Positions 1-10,862 of a stretch of 64,000 nt of DNA are shown in pieces. Numbering within the stretch: position 1 is the first letter of the stretch; every line of letters begins with the position of its first letter. The notes under the pieces were generated by a model. It was not told where the DNA came from, ran no database searches, and saw only the letters and a program-made list of their open reading frames with translations. The position numbers and the translations under genes were made by a program. Source of the stretch: Gnetum montanum (Eukaryota; Streptophyta; Gnetopsida; Gnetales; Gnetaceae); NCBI GenBank assembly GCA_015680685.1, contig MNCI01005898.1, positions 313,062 through 377,061 on the forward strand. The letters run 5' to 3'.

Positions 1-75
1 ATTGACAATGGAAACTGCTAAGCGTAAAAGGAAAAATTAGTAAAGACGTGAAGATGCGCATAAATGCCATTCAGA

Positions 76-3000
76 TCAATCACTAATTTGTAATTGTTTC
101 TTGATGGCCTTTACGTTCAGTGGTGCATAAGGGCAGGGAGACTTGCGGCCTGACTCTTCCACACCACCGTCCTGAAATGGCAGGTTGGCCTAGGCTAGAC
201 TGTCATTGTTCGCTTCAGTTTGTTTAGGGATTCAGGGATGGGTTTGATCATCCGATGTTTCTATCTCCGAACCCCATTCCTCTTCATTATTGTTGACAGT
301 CCTGGGGGTGATTTCGTCACCGCGTATTACAACCTCTCCCCCTGCATAGGGTAGGTGTATTTCCTGATGGATTGGTGATGAAACTACCCTCAGTTGAGCT
401 AGCCAGGACCTCCCTAGAATTAAGTTGAACTCGGGCATCTCCTCGATGACAAGGAATGTAGCATCCGTTGGGAATTGATCCCCTGCTACAAATTCGATGC
501 GCACCGTCCCCTTGACCTGAACCTGTGCTCCATTGAATGACTTTATGCATGTTGTCGTTGTGGGACTGATCTGGTCGACCAGACCCAACCTATCCATGAT
601 GGGATAAGGAATGACATTTGTAGCTGCGCCATCGTGCACGTGCACCCTCCGGATTCGATATTGACCGACCCGGATGGTGATAAACATGGGTTTAGTTGTC
701 ACTTGACCTTTCTCAAGATCACCTTTGATGGATTCATCATGAAAGATCAACGAGGTAGGTTTAGGTCACTCAGCGTCAGAGGGAAACATGACAGCGTGTA
801 TCGCTTCCTCCTCCGTTGGTAAGCTTTCCTCCACAGGTATGGATGTCAGCATGCAGACCATGGATTCATGGTGTTTTTGAGACGTCATGAGCAGGTCATA
901 GAGGCTTAGCATTGTATTTTTTTGTTTCAAAGCCTGTTTGACCTACGTAAATATGTCGAGGAGATCCTGTTCTTTACTAGCTTGTTTGTCCCCTCTGTCT
1001 TCTTCCATTCGCCCCAAGAGACGAATCTCTCGAGGTGGAACAGCATCGGTCGGAGGGTTGCTCTTTTTATTGTAGAGGGGTGACTGTGTTTCTATACCTT
1101 TGTCTTGCCCAGAAGGTGCAGATGCAGGGACAGAGGCCAAGGGCCTGGGCCTAGCGAAGCCTAGGGTAACATGGTTTTTAGCGGCATTGACTAACGTGTC
1201 CCCTTCCTTTTGTTTATTAGGTGATGGTTGGTGATTTGTGTTAGAAGCTTGCCCCTACGTAAAAGGGGCAGTCGGTGATTTTGGCACCCTGAGAGTGAAA
1301 GGCGCCTTAGGTGTGGGCGCGGACATAGCCACGGCTTTACTGTTACTGGGAGGTTGAGTTAAATCTAGAGAAGGCGCCCGAATGATGAAGGGTGGCCTTG
1401 AGACACCACTAGTTGTTGGTGAAAAGCTTGTCCCCCATGGTGAACTGGTAGGCACGCGTAAAACAAAAGGTTGTTTTGGCGGTACCTTCCTTTCACTGTC
1501 TGTACTCACCACATTGATTGTGTAGGGTGCGTTGTTTGCGTTCAACGGATCCTTGTACACGTGCAACGCTTGGTTTTCCAGACGCATTGGACTACTGCCA
1601 TCTAATTTCAAAGAGCCATCATTGATCATGAGTTGAATGTCGTCTTCCAACGCCTAGCAGTAATATGTGTCGTGACCACACAATTGGTGGTAGTCACAGA
1701 AACGGTCCAGCCTGAAAGACCTTGGAATTGGTGGTTCGTCAGGTAGGGCTAAAGAAGGATTCTTCAGCAATTCACAATGACGTCTGTGACGCTTCAGAGC
1801 TTCTTCGGATACCTTCTTAGTCTGAATGTATCCTGCCCCTAATAGTTGTTTCAACAGTTCCGAATGTTTCACAGGCAGGGCTGTATACTTTGAGCGATCT
1901 TTACGCTCAAAGTTTGGTTTTGGCCGTGGGGCTTTTCAGCGGCAGATGTGTCTTGGCTGGTGCTACTTATACTAGCCGTGGTCTCAGGAGACGCCGTAGG
2001 TGCCTTCTTGTTTTTGTTCTTAGCACCTTCAGCCAGCGCAGCTACCGTCGTTGTTGTTGTCTTACCTTAATCCTTGCCCTTGTTGTTAGCATTTTTGTAG
2101 GTGACATACGCCAGGTCCTTGCTAGCCTCCGCAACATCTTGGATGCTTTTGTTCTAGGCAAAAGCTTGATGTAAGGAGCTAGGGGAAAGATAATATAGCT
2201 TAGATTTGATAAAATCATTAACTGCTACTTTGAATATGGCCAGCAAATGGGCCTCCGCGATTGGCTCACGGATTTCATTCAAAGTAGCACTCCACCACTG
2301 TATAAACTTTTGGACTGGTTCGAGCGGGTCTTGTTTCACTCCCATGAGTTGATCTAACTTGACCTCCGGCTTTAAATTGTATTTAAAGCGAGTCACGAAC
2401 TGTGTCAGGAACTCTTCCAGGGTTGAGATGGAAGAGCGAGGGAGGGCTCGATACCAATCTAAAGCTTTCCTTGCCAGAGACATCGCAAAGACACAGATGA
2501 ATGTGTGAGACCACTGTTGTAACAACAAAGATTCGGATCTGCAGGTAACCAGGTGAGCGTTGGGATCTCCCTCCCCATTATATTTAGTGAAATGGGGTAA
2601 GGAAATTCCCGGGGGTAACGACAGCATGGGGACTGCTGGACTAATAGGATTATCTTGATAGAAGTCCATGATCTATATAGTGTCAGAGCCAGTGGCCTTA
2701 CGGCGTCTAACCTCCTCAGTGAGGGTCTGGATGAGTAAGAAAGCTTGATCTAAGCCTGTTGATGAAGATGCTTGCATAGGAGGAATAGGGGGTTGAACTG
2801 GAAGAGCGGTGCCAGACAATGGAAATGAAGGAATGGTTTGGCTGGCATATGGTGCGGCGGGGATTCCTGCAGACAGAGGTTCCTGTGAGGACCACCACCC
2901 ACCGGTTTGAGAAGAGAGATTAGCCACTACTGGCTACGCGGGATAGGGATAAGGATATTGTGGGACCATCTGAGGAATATGCGTTGTAGGTGCAACTGAG

Positions 3001-3870
3001 GGTTGCACGCCATATACCGCAGACTGGTTATGTTGTGCCATGGGGATGATCCACTGACTCACAGTGGGCTGTTGGATGGATGTCTATGGCTGAACGACGG
3101 TTGTGATCTGTTGGCTTGGAGGGGGCGGTAGTGATAAAGTTTGTGCCAGATTTTACATCGGGAGAGTTATAGGTATGGCATGGGGTTGGATCTGAGGGAT
3201 GAAATGGGGCACGGTGGATGCTGGGACCACCGACGGAATGCTGATTACGCGTGGTGACGAGACTGCCCCCATGTTATTTTGAGGTATTTGCACTTGTAGC
3301 CCAGATGACTGTGTAGTGGCTTGCGGGATGACAAGAATGTGAGTTTTTGTGGTCATGGTGGGATTAAGATGGGCGGCTTCTCCATTGAGAGGGAATAAGG
3401 GATTTATGTAGGTATGTGGACTAAGAGTGTGATATGAATGTTCAGACTGGGCTGCAAATTCATCATCTTCTTCCTCCCCGTTCTGGGGTTCCAGCATAGC
3501 CCATGTAGCCTGGCTCCTGGCCATGACCAACTGTGTTATGATTTCATGGTGATGTTCTGTCAGGGGAATGATGTCGTAGGCGGTAGGGGTAAAATCCTGA
3601 TCCCCTTGGTGGATCATCTCAAAATTTCATTTCGATTTCGGCTTGGCTAAGGGCAAGCTTTGCCTAGATCTTGACGCAGATGAAGTTATATTCTTCAGGG
3701 GTCACGACAGTAAATACGGGGTCTTTGCCCTGCAGTCTCAATGACTGACGCGACGGTCCCTGAGATCCTATAACACCAGAAGCTGGTCCAGTGATGACGA
3801 TAGGGTTCACAGATGTGGCACCCGAGTCAGTTGTGATCATTGTGGCTGCGGTTGTGTATGCAGAATCCAT
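76..3870 (-). pseudogene. gag-protease polyprotein of copy A, frameshifted
   Basis: The frame begins with MDSAYTTAATMITTDSG and a Pro/Gln/Ser-rich N-terminal part (about 2680-3870). Next comes a retrotransposon gag domain (2154-2669) with the motifs HFTKYNGEGDPNAHL, ALDWYRALPRSSI and DPLEPVQKFIQWWSATLNEI. A zinc-knuckle-like CDYHQLCGHDTYYC lies near 1660-1700. A retropepsin domain (232-750) has NLILGRSWLAQLR near its end. The catalytic motif, DDGA in copy C, reads HDGA here, so the usual Asp is lost. The frame closes at a TGA at 76-78, after KKQLQISD. Frame changes near 1.9-2.1 kb and 3.6 kb and several TAG stops make it a pseudogene. The product would be the virus-like particle protein and its protease. 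Confidence 0.8.
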
Positions 3871-4095
3871 TGGTCAAGTAGATTATAAGTAATAAATGAC
3901 TAGATCTAAAAGGTGATGGACAAAGAAGATCGCTATTAGGCTTTCTACCCTGTAGGATTCCAAAGGAATCGTTATAGTGACCGATCTACACCTCACGCTT
4001 TTTGTAAACTTCCTTAGAGGTATTACGTTTACGTTTTGGAGACGCGGGTATAGATCGCTTACAGGGCTACCCGTAAAAATACAAATTGGAGCCTG
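3871..4095 (-). other. Untranslated leader of copy A
   Basis: This stretch lies between the primer-binding site and the gag start. It has no open frame of note. A block reading (plus strand) ctaccctgtaggattcc and ending ttacagggctaccc recurs in copies B and C, with short inverted complementarity between its two ends. Conserved leaders of this kind often hold packaging or dimer signals, but that role is only inferred here. Confidence 0.45.
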
Positions 4096-4113
4096 GCCCT
4101 CCTTCTAGCACCA
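4096..4113 (-). other. Primer-binding site of copy A (tRNA-Asn type)
   Basis: On the minus strand this reads TGGTGCTAGAAGGAGGGC, just inside the LTR end. Its complement ends in CTTCTAGCACCA, which matches the plant tRNA-Asn(GUU) 3' end as I remember it (CTTCTAGCGCCA) except at the discriminator base. The same block sits at the same place in copies B and C. Confidence 0.65.
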
Positions 4114-4119
4114 GAAAAC

Positions 4120-5747
4120 TGTAACGATGGAAAATGTCGGCAGCTGGAATACCAAACAAAATCTGTTTACATAGTCTTAACCATGGATCCGTGCGAGGGC
4201 TGTGCTGGAGAAAACAAATCTGCAGTGCCCTGAACAGTCTTGTCGATCAGATAGGGACTTACTAAATTAGTAAATCGATGAAGATTATAGGTGTTCCATG
4301 GAACGATTTGATTCGATAAATCGTGAAAGGAGAGGAAAACGATGTAGCTAAATTGCAATAATGACAACGTTAACACAACAAAGGGAATCAGATTTAAGAG
4401 AAATGTGTGATTTCAAGATCTGTACTTTGACCTGAAAAAAAATAAGTATTTTGTATACAAAGCTACAATGGGAAGACTCCGATTATCTTGTGCGAAACAT
4501 ACACAAAATAATAAGAAAACTGTTTAACAAGGAGTGCAGAATGGAGCTCGGTCTACCTTATAAGCCAAAGATGGAGTGCAAGGAAGGTCAAGCTCGGATG
4601 TCTATCAACCAACTGTGTCTGATCAATAGATCTTGCCAACCGCACCAGATGATCTCTCGATCTCTGATCTATCTTCTTCGCTTTGGATAGTCTCTGCTCA
4701 AAACTGTCAAGGATCACCGATGGGAGAACTGTATTTTTGCCCAAAAGGTATGATCACTCCTGCTGCTAAATGCTCAAAAATGTCTCTTGTTTCTGCTTAA
4801 GGATGATAACTGCCAAAAGATGAAGATGCCAGCCGCCGCTCCCCTTCAAAAAAAAAGTAGTCCCCCTTTTTTCTTCGCCAATTGGGGTATTTATAAGTTT
4901 GAAAACATGCAGAAAAGGCACGACCTTGATGACATGTGTCTCGAACTTTCCGGATACTGTTGACTTGACGAACTGGCTATGTTGCGTCACATTGCAACGT
5001 ACGCTGTCAGCACTTTTGCCGAGGCTACTTCATGATTACGCACAATATGCTTATCAGAGTATTGCGCGTATGGATAGCAAATGTGTAACTGCTTTAGCCA
5101 GCTTTATGCTATATTACACTTGTTTACGCTGCGTCGTGTGGCAGAGCGTAACAAAGCATGGAAATAGCGAGTCAAGCTGTTTTATGCTCATTTACGCAAC
5201 AAAGCGTAGTGAAGCGTAAAAAATAATCAACTCGACGATAAATTACGCTGATGTATGCTGCGTAGCATAGCGAGCGTAAGGTGATCAATCTGCAAAAAGA
5301 AAGGAGTCGATTTGTCACGCTTCCTTTGGACTTTTTTGAAGCTCATTACGCTGCCTTGCGTAACAGAGCATAAATCCGACCCTGGACAAAAGACTTAGAA
5401 GGATATGCGAGAAGTCGCATATTACGCTGCTTAGGCCTTAAACTTCATCAAATCTACTGAAGTAAGTTACCTTTTGATGTCAGACTATGTTAAGCAGAAT
5501 TACGCTAAGCGTCCTTACGCTATGTTGCGTAATGTAGCGTAAAGACAGAAAATATAGTAAAATTGAAATTTGTAAGGAACTTGGAGACTTGATGTCGGGC
5601 GTCATTTCGCCTTGCTTTGCTTTGTTCTACCTTTTGGAATTCTATCACGAACTTTTGCCTGAATCGTGAATCTTCACCTGAGGCCGATTCACAATTTCCA
5701 CGGTGTTTTAGCTAGCGTGGCAAAATAGCTAATTTAGGGTGTTTACA
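4120..5747 (-). repeat. LTR shared by copies A and B of the Tat-like element
   Basis: The last 110 bases on the minus strand (4120-4230) align with 14892-15050 and 30443-30600, and the far end (TGTAAACACCCTAAATT, about 5747) resembles the start of the LTR at 32124. The length of about 1.63 kb agrees with 1.68 kb for the LTR of copy C. A TATA box on the minus strand (CTTATAAATACCCC, 4882-4895) marks the promoter. Upstream of it, in U3, lie many short elements of the type TTACGCT and AGCGTAA in both orientations (5040-5540), for example around 5240-5275 and 5500-5545. The LTR lies between the start of the antisense gene of B and the gag of A, so it serves as 3' LTR for one and 5' LTR for the other. 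Confidence 0.75.
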
Positions 5748-6056
5748 GGGCATAGTTAATGCAACTGGATTATGAGATGATAAGCTATGCGTTAGTTTAG
5801 GGTCTTTTCGAACTGCCATCAATGCGATATCTACGAGATTAATGGTGTGATCCTTACGCTTCATGTCAAAATGACATGCCTACATTTTGGGAAAGTTTCG
5901 CGCTGAGCAGACATGAAAACAAAAAGTTTTCACCGTCATGCTTATAAGGAGATGGTTTGTCCTCAAAGTAAACTATAAACGTAGTGAGGTTGAGTTAGGC
6001 TAAAGCAGAAGGAAAGCGTAAGTTAACGATTTCGCAGAGGCTATTGAGGTGGAACA
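5748..6056 (+). promoter_or_regulatory. Putative promoter of the antisense gene in copy B
   Basis: This interval lies upstream of the MAPK start codon. It holds one copy of the motif gttagtttagggtcttttcgaac (5783-5805), then aaagttttcaccgtcatgcttataagg (about 5920-5948), which aligns with 18030-18070 in copy C (ttttcaccattatggccataaataagg). The TATA-like TATAAGG lies about 110 bases before the ATG and its counterpart in C about 160 bases before. Conservation of this block in two copies, with the ATG at a similar distance, supports a promoter, but no transcript evidence is available. Confidence 0.45.
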
Positions 6057-9000
6057 ATGGCACCGAAGACTAAATGCAAACACGCCAAGTTGGCTAGGAT
6101 CGATGAAGTACAGGAAAGTCTGGGGAAAATTTTGAAGGTGCGAGTCAAAACTCAAGAGGCTACTCCACTCACCCAGTAAGTCGTTCTTCACCTTCCTTGT
6201 GTGATATATGCATTGGATCGATTTCGCTGTCATTGTGTGATAATTTGTATTTTTTTTTTAAAATGCACACTATGTTGGGTGTCGATACCTGCTTCTAATA
6301 GTTATTTTATGGAAGTTTGTAACATTACCCCTATCGCCGTTGTCAGAGACAAACCTTACACCATTATAAGGGTTTGGGTAGTTGTGGATAATGTTGTATA
6401 AACACAATGCATAACCAGTCAAGAGTTTAGGTGTTGTACCCTTACATAGTGCAAAGGGGGGTTCCATTGTTTTTCCCGTAATGGTTGCGTGTTACGTTAG
6501 GGTAATATGTCATATTACCTTTATCGCTGTTATCATAGATAGACCTTGCACCATTGCAAGGGCTTGGGTGGTTTTGGTAGTGCATCTCTAACGTAACATG
6601 CAATTTTCTAGGAGTCAGGGTAGCGAGAACCTCAGTGTTGCTTAACGGATTCTTGTGAGTTTTTTTTTTATTGTCTTGGCATAGTTAGCATGTCTGAATT
6701 GTTTTCTAATGGGAATATGTTTTATTGTAAAGGGTCACACTAAAGGCCATCATGATCGTTCTAGACATTGTGGGCGTTCTGTGCTATCTAAATGCCCTCA
6801 TGGCCAACGTTCCTCCTCCCCATGCTTGTGTAGGGGAAGAGGAGGTTTTGTTTCGAACGGGAGTACAGGAGTTCCTGCAATTTTTGTTGAGTAACTTTTG
6901 CATAACTTTGGCGTAATCATTTGATCGCATCTGTCAGCCGAGACAGCCGCCACCATTCTGGAAACGTTGCTGGTTGGATCAACATAGAGTATCTTAACGT
7001 TTTTGGTGGACTGCTCAATTGAGGTTGTAGGGGGAAGAGATCGTGAACAACGCATCAAGGGTTTGAAGTGCTTATCTTGGATCTAGGAGATGCCCAGGTT
7101 TAATTATTATCATGCCTACAATACGTTGTTCGTAGCTCATCATCTCACAACCTATTTTTAGAACCCACCTGGCATCATGTACTATGCTGACGGGTAAGTA
7201 CTATCAAGGTATTATGATGTATTAACTATTGATTGATTTTACGTTGGATGTAAATAGTTGTCTATATTCTATGGCATAGGTTTTTTATCAATGTGGATGG
7301 TCTCCAAGGTGATACAGACATGTTATCTATGGCCCAAACAACCATAAAGGAATTCACTTCTATTAGCAATGTGCATGCTAGTGTCTTGGGAAAACTAGGA
7401 TTTGAAATCCAACATTACCCTATCCGATATGCCAAGTTCTTTATCAAGTGTTGAGACTCCGGATGGCTGGATAAGGAGTGGACTTTGGATTGTCCCATCA
7501 CTATTGACGATGTGCATGAGAACATCCCACTGTTTCCTTTGCCTTTTGGACACGGTAAATTATGCTACGCTGATCAACTGTGTGACCTTATGGAATAGGA
7601 ACAGTGTATAAGATTTTATTGTTTTGTTTTTTTGTCTAACCTATGTTTTTTATGTTTATAGTTAAAGAATCGCGGGAGGTCACAGTGATAGCCTCTAGGC
7701 ATGACGTAGCCACCATCTTCTTCCGTTATGGTGACATAAATGAAGTGCAACGTTGGCTTTGCCATGGAGTAGCCCTAGCTGCCATACCCAATAACCTTTG
7801 GGAATTTGGACTGATGGAGATATTTCTAGCTATAACCCCCAATGTCACAGTAGCCAAAATGTTGGCCCTAGTCGACTCCTTCAGCGAACAAGCCGAGCAT
7901 CTTCACACGCGCATGTGTAATGTGTGCATGAGTTTTGATATTAACGCTCAACTGTTCGTCGACCTTTTTGGCATTTCTTTTGATTTTCTCCTAGTGAAAG
8001 AAAGATCAAAAAAGAGTTCTAAACATCAGAAGGACATAGAGGAGTGGCTAGGGATTAAAAAAGAACCAAAAGGTATCTACACTGAGAAGATCAAGCTAGA
8101 GGTGGCTAGCATCATTTACCCCATCTTCCAAGCTCATGCTTTCCCCAAGCTACTTTCCCAAGGAAAAATCGTTGGCATAGAGTAAGCCTGAATCATGTGG
8201 AAGGTTATGGAGGAGGGAACATGATATAATTAAGCCAAGCACCTTGCTGAAGGCCTGCAGGCTAAAATGGTCAAGCTTCGCAAGAAGCTTGAGTCTCGTT
8301 TCAATGTGCATTTTGCCTTCTTCATAGCTTGTTTGCGATGGTTTGCCGAATTATTGGTGGTTCACAAGGATGGAGTCTGGGTGCAGCAGGATTGTAACCA
8401 GATCTTCAAGCCTTGGATTTCTTAGGTCTTCTACACCGTCTGATCACAAGATCCTCCTAAAGGTATCGGGAAGTCATTTTCACTAATAACTAGGGATCGG
8501 GTGGCACCTCCCGTCTGAGGCCAAGACAACGTGGATGGGGTGCCCCCTTCTTACACCAGCAGTGCGTTAAGGGGGAAGTGCCTTGCAGCAGAAATTGTAG
8601 CATCATTGGTTCAGTAGAAAATGCATCATTGAGCTATGGAGTCTCCTAGCCTGACTGACGAAGAGGGAAGGAAATTGCGGATTAAGTTTCACAGGAGCAA
8701 TCCATCGGCTGGTAAGTAGAGGAATGCATAATTAGTTTATATATATTACACTACATATAGATGTCGTTGCATCACATAGCACTCATGAAAAGTGAGTAAA
8801 TTTTTTATTTTTTGTTAATTGTGATGCATTTTACAGGAAAAGGGAAAGATGTAGAGGGATTGAGCCCTGAAATAGGGGCCATAGTCCTGCGGTATGGGGA
8901 AGGGGCCTAGGTTTTGGAAAAGGAGGCCCCTGTTAACAATGTAGGCAACACACAGGCTCCTGTGCCCAAAGGGAAGGAGAGCGTAGAAGATGTTACAGCC

Positions 9001-10477
9001 CTTTTGGATGAGCTGGAAAGGGAGGAGCAGTTTGTTGCTAGTGAGTTTGACCACTTGTTTGACCTTTCCTCGAAGGATAATCCTCCTGCTATTACTCTTA
9101 AGGGTTTTCTAGATAGAAGCTTTGCATTATTGTAGCATCTCAAATTTTTTCTTTGTCTACTGTGTTATGTTTAAATCATTTTTTTTTGCATAGTAGGCAC
9201 TTCTAATAATAGTGGTGTACCTTCATAGCAACCCCTACTCAACATTGGGCTAAGGCTCCTGACAAATTCACCTTTATGGAGGGCATTGTTAATGATATGA
9301 TTAGTCATTTGGAGTGAATCGATCCTAAGATAGGTACATCACTATTGTTATATAGGGATTGTTGAACTGTCACATTATGTCATCCTATTACGTCTAATTG
9401 TTATTTTTCATGTTACAACATCTCATCTCAAATGCGATCCCAAAGAGCCTATCGATGTAGACGTTGCCCCTGAACCTTCACTAGAGGTGACCGAAGTGCC
9501 ACATGGCCTTTATAATGAGATGCATAAATGTGCATTGTGCTCAACCTGTTTTTATGGAAGGGTCAGAACGTCAACGAAGATCTCTGGAAGAGGTTGCAGA
9601 AAGCAGAAAAAGAGAAAACGTCCCTAACTACTAGGGTTGAGGACCTTGAGTCTAGGAACAAATTTCTGCAAGCTTGAGATACCAATGATAGGAATTGGCA
9701 GAAAACTGTAATTGACTATGCCTGCTATTGGATAGTCATCAAGAAAAACATCCAAGCCAGTCGTGAGCTCATTGAGAAATGGATGCAAATGGATCTCCTA
9801 GCCCAGAAGAACCAAGACTAGAAGGACTTTAGCGTGAGGGTCCAGGAATGGGGTAAGGCATAGAAAAATCATAAACACATGTATAAGCAGGAATGTGCCA
9901 CCTACCACTGACATTACAGAGATTCTACGGTTGAAGCATGGTCCCTCCGATTGTTCCTTGATGTCATCGGTGCTTCTAGAGCATATGAAAAGTTTCAGGA
10001 GCAAGTGACAGTGAATGCCTCCCCTAAGAGAGAGATGACCCTCCCTAGCGTGGAGACTACTATCCCTTCATTTTTTCCTGAACCACCCTGGTGGACTCCT
10101 ATGAAAAAGGGAAAGGTAAAGATTGGAATTGATCTAGGAGATGGCGTTTGGGCAAAGCTCACTGAGGATGAGATTATGCAACGCCTGTTAGTCGACATGG
10201 AACATATTCCTTTCATAGTCAACGCAGGACCATCATAGGTAAGCTATGCGACTATTGTATTATTCTTACACATGATTTTGATGGTGACACAAGCATTTGC
10301 TTCATGTCAAATTGTAGGATCAACACAAAGAGGATCCCCATGAGGAGGATCCTCACAGAGAGGATCATGCCCATGAACAGAATCCACCCGAAGGAGATCC
10401 TTAGGAGGAAGATCCTCATGAGGCAGATTTGGAGTTGGATGATGCAAATGAAGATGGTAACAAAGGGGACATGTAGC
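6057..10477 (+). pseudogene. Antisense intron-containing gene in retrotransposon copy B; FCP1/NIF-like N-terminal part
   Basis: Exons inferred by comparison with copy C are: 6057-6175, 6733-7193, 7280-7554, 7662-8711, 8837 to about 9131, 9229-9333, 9420-10238 and 10319-10477, about 3.28 kb of coding. Most introns keep GT and AG ends (GTAAGT at 6176, 7194 and 8712); the acceptor before 9420 has decayed to AC. Exon 2 reads like an HAD phosphatase of the FCP1/NIF class: IVLDIVGVLCY (motif I region), VQEFLQFLLSNF, and YYHAYNTLFVA followed by NPPG. Exon 4 has no family I can name (SFSEQAEHLHTRM, NAQLFVDLFGI). Exon 7 is a likely coiled coil (KRLQKAEKEKTSLTTRVEDL). The last exon is acidic. In-frame stops at 8183, 8189, 8222, 8231, 8423 and 8441, and a frame slip in exon 2, make it non-functional now. 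Confidence 0.7.
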
Positions 10478-10539
10478 ATAGCGATATTGGCCAAACATTT
10501 TGTTGTAATGAAAGGGAATAAAAGATAACTTTTTTGGTT

Positions 10540-10862
10540 TCTTAAAGTTGGTTAATGGTGATTGTAAAAAATGTGTTGTCAGAAAGGTTACATGTTTTAG
10601 GCCACTGCAGGCCTGCGATAGTTTAAGGCCATTCTAGGCAGGTGATAGTTTAAGGCCATTTCGGGCTGGGCTATCGCACATGAAAAAGAATGAATACAAT
10701 TGCCATTTTTAGGCTGTAGTGGGCCGTAAATAGTTTAAGGTCATTTCAGGCTGGGCCATCGTGAAAAAGCATAACGATAACGATGTGACAGGAAAGAACG
10801 TAAACTATGTAATAGTAAATAATGTGGATTGATATAACATGTCACACTAATGTGTTTATTTA
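10540..10862. repeat. Motif repeats behind the antisense gene of copy B
   Basis: Between the end of the antisense gene and the end of gag-protease, the block gtttaaggccatttcgggc recurs with variation at about 10589-10610, 10619-10640, 10650-10672, 10706-10727 and 10733-10755. The same motif class occurs behind the antisense gene of copy C (25913-26040) and in front of both antisense genes. The rest of the interval shows no coding signal. Confidence 0.6.

Larger units (their letters stand above)
1..5747 (-). mobile_element. Tat-like Ty3/gypsy LTR retrotransposon, copy A (cut by window edge)
   Basis: Reading down the minus strand, this copy has a 5' LTR, a primer-binding site, a non-coding leader and a gag-protease frame that ends near the window edge. 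The order, the gag fold, the CCHC-like knuckle and the protease are those of Ty3/gypsy elements. The style of the knuckle and the RNase H seen in copy C point to the Tat/Athila branch. What follows the gag-protease stop lies outside the window, so it cannot be told whether this copy carries the antisense cassette seen in copies B and C. Its LTR is also the 3' LTR of copy B, so A and B are joined by a shared LTR. Confidence 0.8.

Noticed and set aside
1890-2174. Plus-strand 94-residue membrane-like protein
   Set aside because: It is the opposite strand of the Lys/Ala-rich linker of gag in copy A; the gag frame is conserved in three copies, this one is not.
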